Assembly: GCA_963763325.1 (NCBI GenBank)
Contig: CAVXOL010000001.1
Span: 558,001-622,000 of the forward strand
Reading direction: 5' to 3'
Source: JBBECJ01 sp963763325
GTDB taxonomy: Bacteria > Chloroflexota > Chloroflexia > Thermomicrobiales > CFX8
DNA: 64,000 nucleotides
Notes under the pieces: model-generated
What the model saw: the letters and a program-made list of their open reading frames with translations, nothing else
What the model was told of the DNA's origin: nothing
Database searches by the model: none
In this document: piece after piece, positions 26,664 through 35,333 of the stretch
Position numbering within the stretch: the first letter of the stretch is position 1
How the letters are laid out: each line of letters starts with the position of its first letter
Program-made: the position numbers and the translations under genes

Positions 26664-27521
26664 TCATTCGTCAGGTTGCATGATCGCTGGCGCCGGATAC
26701 TCGGGTGCCCAGCCTGCCTCGCGGGTCGCGTCGGCGACCTCGGAGCAGGTGGCGAACCAGACATCGTCGTGGGCGCGGATGTGGCGGACCAACGTCTCCA
26801 GGGCCGTGATCCGCGCCGGCCGGCCGATGTAGCGCGGGTGGCAGACGAGCATGAAGTAACCGGTTGTTGCATAGGCGGCGTCGAACTCGTCGATCCAGAG
26901 CTGGGCGATGTCGGCCGGCCTGCGGATGCTGCCGGGATAGGCGAAGTAGGCCGCGTCGTCCAGCGACCACTGCCACGGCAGCTCGATCAGCGACTCGCTC
27001 CGATCGGCGGTCACTCCGAGCCGGTACGGCACGTCCTCATCGCCAAACGAGCTGTCCCAGTCGTAGCCGGCAGCATGGATCAGTGCCAGCGTCTCACGCG
27101 TTGTCAGACCGGACGGAGCACGCCAGCCGCGTGGCGCGGTCCCGGTTGCCTCGCCGATCGCGGCCGTCGCCTGCGCGATCAGGTCGCGCTCGTGGTCTGG
27201 TTCGAGCGTGTTCCACTGCTCGTGCATCCAGCCGTGGGCGGCGACCTCATGTCCCTGTGCCACGACCTCACGGAGTAGATCGCGGTATTTGCGCGCGTTC
27301 CAGCCTTCAACGAAGAAGGTGGCCGGCAGTTGCTGCCGTTCGAGGAGGTCGAGCACACGCGGGACACCGCGTCGGGGCGCGTAGACACCGTCGGCCAGTG
27401 CGCCACCGGCATGGCCGTAGCGCAGCAGGTCGAACGATTCGCCGAAGTTGTCGAAGCTCAGCATCACGGCGCAGCGCGCGCCGTTAGGCCAAATTGGACG
27501 TTCGAACTGCACCGTCTGCAT
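26664..27521 (-). CDS. Polysaccharide deacetylase family (NodB-fold) protein
   Basis: A 285-residue NodB-homology protein. The first motif reads AVMLSFDNFGESFD in place of the usual TFDD, the second HEVAAHGWMHEQWN gives H-x3-H-like metal ligands, and the third region is RGWRAPSGLTTRETLALIHA (RxPxG). The C-terminal part holds FMLVCHPRYIGRPARITALE, the fifth motif with its His. The family removes N- or O-acyl groups from sugars or opens small cyclic amides (allantoinase/PuuE-like members). The motif-1 change and absence of a signal peptide favour a cytoplasmic small-molecule amidase. It is followed downstream by no related gene. Confidence 0.85.
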   Translation of the reverse strand: MQTVQFERPIWPNGARCAVMLSFDNFGESFDLLRYGHAGGALADGVYAPRRGVPRVLDLLERQQLPATFFVEGWNARKYRDLLREVVAQGHEVAAHGWMHEQWNTLEPDHERDLIAQATAAIGEATGTAPRGWRAPSGLTTRETLALIHAAGYDWDSSFGDEDVPYRLGVTADRSESLIELPWQWSLDDAAYFAYPGSIRRPADIAQLWIDEFDAAYATTGYFMLVCHPRYIGRPARITALETLVRHIRAHDDVWFATCSEVADATREAGWAPEYPAPAIMQPDE

Positions 27522-27572
27522 CCTTTCCGGACCGCGATCGTTCCCTGTGAGCGATCTTCTCCGGCCCGGCAG

Positions 27573-29834
27573 TCACCCGTCAACCGGCGCAACCGACGCA
27601 ACCGGCAGCAGGATCGACGGTACCGTTGGGTCCGCGAGGCGGAGGTAGAAGCGGCCGATCCCGGCCAACCCGAGCATCAGCCCCGGTGTGTTGCCGTCGT
27701 ACGTCCCACATGGCCATCGAAACGGATCTGGGGCGTAGCGATCAATTCCGGCGGCAGCAACCGCCAGCGCAGTGTCGCGTAGCCTGTCGTCGCCGAGTGC
27801 CGCGTAACCGTCGAGCAGGATTTCGGCGTTGCCGGCAAGGCCGTGACAGAGGCAGAAGCTCTCGTCACCGTTGCCCAGCGCATCGTCGATCCATTGCCGG
27901 GTGGTCGCGAGCGCGATGCGTGCTTCGTCGCGTAGCGTCTGATCGCCAAGCAGCCTGGCTGCACGCAGTCGCGCCAGCGCGATACCCGGCGCGCCGTGAC
28001 ACCAGCTCATGCCGGCTGGGAGCGGGGACGATCGAGGCGCCCGACCCGTGACCTGGCGCAGATCGGGCCAGTTGCCCTCGTCGGAATTGAAGAACTGCCG
28101 CTCCCACGCGACGGCAGCACGCGCGCCAGCGAAGAATCGATCCTCGCCAGTGACAATTGCCAGCTCCAGCAGCGCGACGCCGATTCCCGACGCGCCGTGC
28201 GACAGACCGGTCAGTGCGCGTCGTCCAGAGCGCCAGGAGTACCCCGCCGCACTTCGATGGGCGCTTTCCAGCAATTGATCTCCGAGGAGGATCGCTTGCG
28301 ACAGCCGCCGCTCGTCGGGAGCGATGCGGTTCAGCAGCAGGACGCCCTGCACTGCCCCGGCCGTGCCGGAAAGCAGGTCCCGCTCCCGGCTCGGAACCGC
28401 GTCGATGCCGTCCAGCAGTCGCCCGGCGTCTGCCAGGAGGTCTGGACGATCGAGGATTCCCGCCAGTCGCGCAGCGGCAAACGCGATGCCGGGCAGGCCG
28501 GTGTAGAAGCCTGCGATCGACCCGGTTGGGACATCACCCGCATGTGTCAGCGCGTACCGGATTCCGCCGAGCGCCGCGCTGGCGAATGTCTCGTCGCCTG
28601 TCGCGCGGAAGACGTCACCGAGGAAGAGCGCGATCCCGGCTGCCCCGTTGTAGAGGTCTGGTCCCAGCGTCCCGTAGACCGGTTGCCCTCTCTCAAACGT
28701 GCCGGTCGATCCCAGCCATGTGCAGCCGTCGCTATCCCAGAACGCATCGCCAGCGATGTGTGTAGCGATATCGATTGCGACACGCCGGCATTCCACTTCG
28801 GTTGGTCGTGCCGTACTCGGCTCGACGGGGCTGGATTCTGGCAAGATGGTGACGTCGAGACCGGTTCGGGAAGCTTTGACTGAGCAGGCGTATGGTTGCT
28901 CCAGCGAGACACCGTTCGCGGCCAGATGTTCGGCGACAAACGCGACCCGATCGGGCAGGCGTGTCAGCCCGGCCTCGGCAGCGGCGACGATCGCGCTGGC
29001 GAGTAGCCGGCAGCGCTGGCTCCCGAAGCTCTCGTTCCCGCCCGGATCGTCCGCTGTCGCCAGTCCCGGCGCCAGCCGCTTCGTCAGTGCCGGGACGGCA
29101 GGCTTAAGCTCGTGACGAACCTGCGCATAGACCGCCTGGACGATAGGCAGCGCCGCCTTGACCGCCTGTTCCGGCAGATAGAGGACGCCCGCATCGCAGC
29201 GGGTGTAGCGTGATGGATCCGCCAGCACCTTAAGCCGGAACGGGATGCCAGCATCGTTGAGCCGCTTCGTTGCCTCGCTGACCAGCATCGCAGCGCCGTC
29301 GGGCCGCATGTTCCAGTAGAAACGGACCTGTGGCTCGGTTCGATCGCCGAACGGCGCGTTGCCGAGCGCCAGCCAGAACCCCGGCGACCAGTCTGGCAAC
29401 TGTGCCGGAAGGCGCAGCGAGACGCCGCCATCCCGATGATGGCAAACGTCAGCCGGCGTCACCCAGAGGGCGAGATCGAGCCGCTCGTCATGGACGACGA
29501 CTGTATCACCATGACGGTGCAACTCGGTCCAGCCAGAGGACCATGTCCCGCTGCCGGTGTTTGCGGACTCCAGCCCGGCAACGAATGTCCTGGCGTCAGT
29601 CACCGGCAACGCTGTCCGCTCACGACGCCGGGCGACAGCTCCTCCGGAAAGGTAGAAGTCGCGGTAGAGTCGCTGTTGCAGGGTGCCTTGCAGGTGCTGT
29701 CGCGCCACGGTTGCGGGTTCGCCATCGCGAGGGGTCACTCCGGACGGTTGGCCGAACCAGGTGAAGGTCCAGTTCGGAGTCACTCTGGTGGCGCCGACCG
29801 CTCGATCAATCTGGTCGTGATACGTGCACTTCAT
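27573..29834 (-). CDS. Fused lanthipeptide synthetase: HopA1-like lyase plus LanC cyclase
   Basis: A 753-residue two-domain enzyme. Residues about 130-330 carry a HopA1-family domain (FYWNMRPDGAAMLVSEATKR and LADPSRYTRCDAGVLYLPEQ), which in class V lanthipeptide systems removes phosphate from phospho-Ser/Thr to form dehydro-residues. Residues about 370-740 form a LanC domain with zinc ligands Cys612 (MSWCHGAPG), Cys663 and His664 (FCLCHGLAGN); it adds Cys thiols to dehydro-residues. Its start overlaps the end of the kinase gene by 4 bases. It acts with the kinase and the precursor peptide. Lyase and cyclase are joined here, whereas known class V systems keep them apart. Confidence 0.88.
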   Translation of the reverse strand: MKCTYHDQIDRAVGATRVTPNWTFTWFGQPSGVTPRDGEPATVARQHLQGTLQQRLYRDFYLSGGAVARRRERTALPVTDARTFVAGLESANTGSGTWSSGWTELHRHGDTVVVHDERLDLALWVTPADVCHHRDGGVSLRLPAQLPDWSPGFWLALGNAPFGDRTEPQVRFYWNMRPDGAAMLVSEATKRLNDAGIPFRLKVLADPSRYTRCDAGVLYLPEQAVKAALPIVQAVYAQVRHELKPAVPALTKRLAPGLATADDPGGNESFGSQRCRLLASAIVAAAEAGLTRLPDRVAFVAEHLAANGVSLEQPYACSVKASRTGLDVTILPESSPVEPSTARPTEVECRRVAIDIATHIAGDAFWDSDGCTWLGSTGTFERGQPVYGTLGPDLYNGAAGIALFLGDVFRATGDETFASAALGGIRYALTHAGDVPTGSIAGFYTGLPGIAFAAARLAGILDRPDLLADAGRLLDGIDAVPSRERDLLSGTAGAVQGVLLLNRIAPDERRLSQAILLGDQLLESAHRSAAGYSWRSGRRALTGLSHGASGIGVALLELAIVTGEDRFFAGARAAVAWERQFFNSDEGNWPDLRQVTGRAPRSSPLPAGMSWCHGAPGIALARLRAARLLGDQTLRDEARIALATTRQWIDDALGNGDESFCLCHGLAGNAEILLDGYAALGDDRLRDTALAVAAAGIDRYAPDPFRWPCGTYDGNTPGLMLGLAGIGRFYLRLADPTVPSILLPVASVAPVDG

Positions 29835-30920
29835 GTGTTGCTGACGCCGGTATCAAGGCCGAGCAGGACGCCCGAGCCATCGAGCGGGTGGAGGAGCATG
29901 TTGCGGCTGACGCTCAGGATCATCGCCGTTCGAGCCGGCGACGCGTGCGCTGCTTGCAGGAACTCATCTTCGCGTTGCAACAGCATCGCCGCCGCCGAGC
30001 AGGTTGCCTTGATCAGCAGGTCGCGCCGGAGTCGACCATCGAGCGCAGCTTCCAGCATGTATCCCTGCCAGAACGCGATGAGCGACGGCTGGATACGCTG
30101 GAGCGGGATGGTTGCCTGATCGATCATCTCAGCGATCTCGTGGCCGGAACGTATCGGGATCGAGCGGAGCCAGCGCAGCAGGTAGCCGGCGAAGACCGTG
30201 CCGATGTCCCAGGCGGAGTCGCCTCGCTTGGCCGCCTCCCAGTCGATGATCGTGATGCGTGAGGGGTGGCTGACGAGGACATGTTCGAGCTTGAGGTCGG
30301 CGTGGATGATCGTGGTCGCCGTCCACGTCTCCCGGAGCACGTCGAGCGAACGCGCAAGCTCGCGGTCGTGCTGGATGCTGGCCCGCATCCGCAGGCTGGC
30401 CTCGCTCGACCGGCTGTACCAGCCGAGGTCCGGGCGATGGATGCACAGCGCCGCTGGTGGCTCGGCGTCCAGGTAGCCTTCCGTCTCTTTGAGCGGGAAC
30501 TGATGAACGCGTGCCAATGTTCGGCCGAGCGTTGCAGCCGCTGCCCTGCCGTCACGGATTCGGCGGTCAACGATGTCGGCCAGCGATTCGCCATCGACAT
30601 AATCCATGACCAGCAGCCCCTGCCGGTCGTGGTAGGTCACGTGACGTGGCAGGAAGGGACGGTCGACCTTGACGCCACGCAACCGCCTGCAGACGGCCGC
30701 TTCGAGCGCCAGCCGTTGGCTACCGGCAGCGTCGCTCGCCTGCTTGGCGACGAGGGCCGTCCCGTCGCTGGTCTCGCACGATCCAGACACGGGCGGGCCG
30801 GGAGGTGTCGATCACACGCAGGCCAGCGGCTACCTGGCCTGGTGCGATCGACCCGACCTCGATCAGGTTTCGAATCAGGCGCTCCCGTGAGCGCGGCGGC
30901 AGGGCAACACGACGATCCAC
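29831..30920 (-). CDS. APH-family (LanK-like) kinase of the lanthipeptide locus, one frame shift
   Basis: About 360 residues. The start is GTG at 30920, on the base after the stop of the precursor gene, giving the N-lobe segment RVALPPRSRERLIRNLIEVG and VIDTSRPARVWIVRD. After a one-base shift near 30780 it continues ETSDGTALVAKQASDAAGSQ, completing the ATP-binding N-lobe. The catalytic loop is IIHADLKLEHVLV and the Mg-binding segment is IIDWEAAKRGDSAWDIG. The usual Asn of the HxDxxxxN loop reads His here. In class V lanthipeptide systems such kinases phosphorylate Ser/Thr of the precursor before elimination. Coupled to its neighbours at both ends. Confidence 0.8.
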
Positions 30921-31307
30921 TCAGCAGAGGCTGCTGACAGAAGTTGGATCACCGATGTTGCCGTTGGGATCGATGTTCGTATCGTTGATGTAGGATCCGG
31001 GCTGATACTTCGCCCCAATGGAAAAGAAGTCAGCGACGGTCCTCGTTGGGCCCTGTACGGTTCCGCGATACTCGGTAACGTCCTCGTTCACGCGGAGCTC
31101 AAACGTCGATCGCTCCAGATCGCTCTCTGCTGCGGGGCCAACTGGCCCTCCAGCAACGGCGGCGTCGTCGAATTCCAGGAACCAGAGGGAGTTTCCCGGA
31201 TGGGTGAGATCGAGGTTTTCAGGGTTGAGGCGCACCTTCCAGGGGGTGCCGCCCGAGACGTTCGCGTTGTTGATGATTTTCGCCTTGAGAGTTCTGGTTG
31301 CCGACAT
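30921..31307 (-). CDS. Putative lanthipeptide precursor peptide
   Basis: A 128-residue protein starting at 31307 (MSATRTLKAKII) behind GGAAGGTG. It has a long folded-looking leader rich in beta-strand pattern (NSLWFLEFDDAAVAGG, STFELRVNEDVTEYRGTVQG) and ends GNIGDPTSVSSLC. The single Cys is the last residue and is preceded by Thr, Ser, Ser, Ser within six positions, the arrangement needed for a C-terminal lanthionine-type ring. It lies directly before, and with no gap from, the kinase gene. The leader matches no precursor family I know. Assignment rests on position, C-terminal composition and coupling. Confidence 0.65.
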   Translation of the reverse strand: MSATRTLKAKIINNANVSGGTPWKVRLNPENLDLTHPGNSLWFLEFDDAAVAGGPVGPAAESDLERSTFELRVNEDVTEYRGTVQGPTRTVADFFSIGAKYQPGSYINDTNIDPNGNIGDPTSVSSLC

Positions 31308-31476
31308 GCCACACCTTCCATTCACTCTGGCCGCCGATGGATGACGGCCGCTGCTACGGTCATAGGACACCGATCGCGACCTGTCACACTATCAGCGTGC
31401 GTTGTCGCGCGAACCCCCAATGTTCTGTGTCCGTCAACGCTCCGTGCGTCAATACGGACAGGCTACGACTTGACTC

Positions 31477-34400
31477 TTAGCGGTTCCTTAGCGCCGTGCC
31501 GTTGGCGTCCTTTTTGGCGATCTGTTCCAGCAGCCGCGTCATGCCGACCATGCGTGCCTCCTGTTCGCAGGTAGCGAGCAGGACCGCCGCCTCGTCGAGG
31601 TCTTGTGGGGTCGAACGCGTTGTCAGGACGCTGGCCAGCGCGTAACGGGCGTGGGCCGTCGATGGCAGCATTCCATGGCGTTGACTGAGCTCGATCGCCG
31701 CTCGCAGGTGGCGCTCGGCTGCCTCGATATCACCGAGTGTTGCGGCGAGGAGCCCGAGAAAGTACGAGATAGGACCGATGCTGATGGCGACAGTTCCGGA
31801 ACTGGCGATCCGTCCCTCGAACGGAACCAGCACCTGATAGAGCTCCCGGCAGCGCTCGATATCCCCGAGTTGACTACAGATATCGGCCAGTAATGAGATC
31901 ACTCCCAGCCAGAAGATGTTGGCCGGGATCGTTGAGAGACCATCTCCGACGATCGCGGTGACCTCCGTCCGTGCGTCGTGGTGACGCCCTGCATCGCAAC
32001 AGAGGATGGCGATCAGGCAGCGCTCGAACCGTTCTGGCAGAGGGAGGTTGTCCGCGTAGCGCCGCAGGTCGGATTCCAGTTTCTCCAGCCCGCCGCGCTC
32101 GCGCAGCAGTACGAACTGCTGGTAGAGGTAAATGGGATGTGCGGAGACAGGTGCGGCGCGCTGGCCGATTTCGTACGCTTCTCGCATCAGCCGTTCGGCC
32201 TCCTCGTAGCGGCCCGACATCATCTCCCGCATCGCCCGCTTCCAGGTCACCGACCATATGTTGTACGGAAGCCGGAGCTCCTTCGTCAGATCCGCATAGG
32301 CGTTGAGCGCAGCGTCAGCGGACGCGACATCGCCGAGTTCGAGGAGGTGCGCGAACCGTCGCGTGTGAGCAAGGAGTGCCAGCCCACCGTTTCCTGTCGC
32401 GCTGGCGAGTTCCAGAACCTCGTCGGTTAGTCTGAGAATCGCGCGGAGATCGATCGGCTCCCAGTCAGCGTCCAGCTTGGCGTTGAGCGCCATCGCCAGC
32501 GTTGCCGGATCTTCGGCCTGGCGGGCAAGATCGACTGCTTGCTGGCTGAGTTGCCTGCGGCGCGGGAGTGACGCCGGATCGTGATACTGGAGCACCAGCG
32601 AGAGGCTGGCGAGTGCTGATGCTCGCAAGGCGCGTGCGTCGTCCGGCAGGGCCGCAAGCGCCTGGTCCAGTCGCTGCAGTGTCACGACATCGTCGACTGC
32701 GGCCTCCGCCTCCGTCAGGGCGATCCCGATTGCCGACCGCGCGAGCAGTTCCGGATGACCGTTGCTGGATGCAACGTCAGCAGCGCGGGCGTAGGTCACT
32801 CGTGCATCCTGGGTTTCGCCCTGGAAGCGCAGCGCATCGGCAAGGAGGATCAGCAGCTCGGCCCGGCGCGCGTCGTCACTGGTCTGGCTCGCGTCGATCA
32901 GCCGCAGCGCCTGCCGGAAGAAGTCGGACGCCTCGCCATAGGCGATCCGCCGCAGTGATTGTCGCCCGGCTTCGATCGTGTAGTGAATACCCTGTTCGGG
33001 ATCGCCGTCCGCGGCGCAGGCGGTGAAGTGCCCTGCAAGATCCGCCAGCCAGGGTTCGAGGTCGTCGGCGTAGTGTTCTTCGATCGCCTCACCGACGCGC
33101 CGGTGCAGACGAATTCTGCGCGCCCGGCTCGTTTCTTCGTAGAGCGTCTGACGGATCAGCGCGTGCGCGAACCGGAGGCGATCCGGCTGCTCGTCATCCT
33201 CCTCGATGATCGCCGTTCTCAGCCCTTCGTCGACCAGGTCAAGCGCGTCGGCGATGGACATGTCAGCCGCTTTCGTGACGACCGGCAGGTCGAAGTCGCG
33301 GCCTGCTACTGCCGCCACCGTCATCAAACGTAGCGCCTCGCCTGAGAGGCGACCGAGCCGCAGGCCGATCGTCTCGCTGACGCCCTGTGGAACACTGACG
33401 CGCCAGGATCCGATCATCGCTAGTTGATCGTAGCGGCCTTCGTCAACGAGCAGGCGGACGACCTCTCGCACGAAGAACGGGTTCCCCTCTGTTTGTTCGT
33501 GGATGGCGTTCGCCAGCGCAGGTGACGGTGCCTGTCCGCTGGTGACTTTCGCCATCTCGGCCACGTCTTCCGCACCGAATCCAGACATCAGCAGCCGCCG
33601 GTCATCGCCGAAGCGGCTGATTGCGGCCAGGATGCGAGTCAGCGGGTGACCTCGGTCAACCTCGCTGTGGCGATAGGTTCCGACACCGATGATCGCGCTG
33701 TCCCTCAATTCGTTGAGGACGAACTCAAGCAACATCAGCGATGAGTGGTCCGCCCAGTGCAGGTCGTCAAGCATGAGCGCAAGTGGCTGATATCGAGCGG
33801 CATTGCGTAAGAATTCAGTCATGCTGATGTAGAGCCGGTACCGTTCGTCATCAGCACCGACTGCAAGCGGTTCGGATAGGTCTGGCAACTGCTGCCGGAG
33901 TTCCGGTACGATCCGGGCGATGTCGGAGGCTCCCGCCCCCATCGCGCTGGCAATGGTGCTTGAATCTCGCTCACGGATCCAGTTGCGGACGATCTGAGTC
34001 CACGGCCAGAAGGCCGGTGAACCCTCTTCTGCAAGACAGCGTCCCCAGAGCGCGACCGCACCACGCTGGCGGGCACGCGCCGCGAACTCTTCGACGAGGC
34101 GCGTCTTGCCGATGCCCGGCTCTCCGCCGATGGCGACGACCTGACAGTTGCCGGCCAGCGCCCGGTCGAGGAACCCGACCAGTCGTCGCATCTCGCCAAT
34201 GCGATCGACGAACCCCGATCGGTCATCTGGTGGCGGCGCAGCTGGCCGTTCCCGCGAGATCTGGACCGGTTCGGCGACGCCTTCTGCGGGGAAGCGATTG
34301 TCGAGGATGTCGACGTACAGCCGCTCAGTCGCGACTTCTGGTTCTGTGTCGAGTTCGGCAGCAAGCGCATCACGCAGGCGCTCGAATTGGCGCAGCGCCT

Positions 34401-35094
34401 GCTGGCGGCGGCCGGTCTGTGCGTAGAGTCGCATCAACCCGACGTGCGCGCCTTCCGCGACCGGATCAACCGCGACGATTCGGCGGTAGACATCGATCGC
34501 GCCCGTCGCCTCGTCGCGTGCTTCATGAAGATGGGCGACCTGGCGCAGGAGGTCGAGGTGCTGCTGCTGTAACGCCTCGCGCTGGATGGCCGCCCACTCT
34601 TCAAAGCGGTCCTCGGGCAGGAGTTCGCCGCCGTAGAGATCGATGGCCGTATAGTAGCGTGCCGGATCGTCGGACCCGATCGCGGCCCGGGACACCTCGG
34701 TGAATGCGTCGATATCGATCCAGATCGGGATGTCAGGGTGGAATGAGACGATCCCCTGACGGAGTCGAATCGCCGGCGACGGCATCGTCTCATCAAGGAT
34801 CATCCCGAACGCTCGTCGCGCAGCATGCAGCGCCTGGTGGAAGTTGTTGTCGGCGGATGCCGGGTTCAGATCCGGCCAGAGTAGATCGATCAGGTACTCG
34901 CGGTGGATCTGATGGGATGGCGCCAGCGCCAGCAGCTTGATGATGTTGCGGGCCTTACTCAGCCTCCAGTCAGCGTCCGCCAGTTCCTGATCGTCGCGGG
35001 CGATTCGGAAGCCGCCAAGCAGGTGGATACGTAGCGTCCCGGCTGGGACACGGAGAAGGGATGTTGTAGCAGTTCCGGCTGATACCGGCTGCAT
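31477..35094 (-). CDS. SARP-type regulator with BTAD, AAA ATPase and TPR domains
   Basis: A 1205-residue regulator using the start at 35094 (MQPVSAGTAT), supported by CAGGGTGAGAGC; a GTG at 35160 is also possible. It has an OmpR-like DNA-binding domain (TLRIHLLGGFRIARDDQELA, then WRLSKARNIIKLLALAPSHQ), a bacterial transcriptional activator domain with ALHAARRAFG and the TPR-like PVAEGAHVGLMRLYAQTGRR, an ATPase with Walker A VVAIGGEPGIGKTRLVEEF and Walker B LALMLDDLHWADHSSL, and a long TPR tail to the C-terminus. Such proteins are pathway-specific activators of secondary metabolism. Located between the precursor and the subtilase, it likely switches on the lanthipeptide locus. Intact over 3.6 kb. 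Confidence 0.9.
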   Translation of the reverse strand: MQPVSAGTATTSLLRVPAGTLRIHLLGGFRIARDDQELADADWRLSKARNIIKLLALAPSHQIHREYLIDLLWPDLNPASADNNFHQALHAARRAFGMILDETMPSPAIRLRQGIVSFHPDIPIWIDIDAFTEVSRAAIGSDDPARYYTAIDLYGGELLPEDRFEEWAAIQREALQQQHLDLLRQVAHLHEARDEATGAIDVYRRIVAVDPVAEGAHVGLMRLYAQTGRRQQALRQFERLRDALAAELDTEPEVATERLYVDILDNRFPAEGVAEPVQISRERPAAPPPDDRSGFVDRIGEMRRLVGFLDRALAGNCQVVAIGGEPGIGKTRLVEEFAARARQRGAVALWGRCLAEEGSPAFWPWTQIVRNWIRERDSSTIASAMGAGASDIARIVPELRQQLPDLSEPLAVGADDERYRLYISMTEFLRNAARYQPLALMLDDLHWADHSSLMLLEFVLNELRDSAIIGVGTYRHSEVDRGHPLTRILAAISRFGDDRRLLMSGFGAEDVAEMAKVTSGQAPSPALANAIHEQTEGNPFFVREVVRLLVDEGRYDQLAMIGSWRVSVPQGVSETIGLRLGRLSGEALRLMTVAAVAGRDFDLPVVTKAADMSIADALDLVDEGLRTAIIEEDDEQPDRLRFAHALIRQTLYEETSRARRIRLHRRVGEAIEEHYADDLEPWLADLAGHFTACAADGDPEQGIHYTIEAGRQSLRRIAYGEASDFFRQALRLIDASQTSDDARRAELLILLADALRFQGETQDARVTYARAADVASSNGHPELLARSAIGIALTEAEAAVDDVVTLQRLDQALAALPDDARALRASALASLSLVLQYHDPASLPRRRQLSQQAVDLARQAEDPATLAMALNAKLDADWEPIDLRAILRLTDEVLELASATGNGGLALLAHTRRFAHLLELGDVASADAALNAYADLTKELRLPYNIWSVTWKRAMREMMSGRYEEAERLMREAYEIGQRAAPVSAHPIYLYQQFVLLRERGGLEKLESDLRRYADNLPLPERFERCLIAILCCDAGRHHDARTEVTAIVGDGLSTIPANIFWLGVISLLADICSQLGDIERCRELYQVLVPFEGRIASSGTVAISIGPISYFLGLLAATLGDIEAAERHLRAAIELSQRHGMLPSTAHARYALASVLTTRSTPQDLDEAAVLLATCEQEARMVGMTRLLEQIAKKDANGTALRNR

Positions 35095-35251
35095 GCTCTC
35101 ACCCTGCCTGCCGCTGACACGAGAGCGCCAACCGACCGGTCCGTCGTCGTGCCCACGCACTACAATAGGTTTCGTAATAGCTACATGCTGGCTGATTCGC
35201 GCGAATATGTCAATGACTTCAGATGCGATGATAGAGATTGTTAACCTACAC

Positions 35252-35279
35252 TTGACAGAACAGGGATATGCGCGACAAT
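35252..35279 (+). promoter_or_regulatory. Candidate sigma-70-like promoter of the subtilase gene
   Basis: TTGACA at 35252-35257 and GACAAT at 35274-35279 with a 16-base spacer. It lies in the divergent gap between the SARP regulator and the subtilase and would start transcription about 50 bases before the proposed subtilase start at 35334. Confidence 0.5.
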
Positions 35280-35333
35280 GGACGAACCTGCTACTACCTG
35301 TCGTTGTTGATGCGCTGAAAGGCGGGTATTCCT

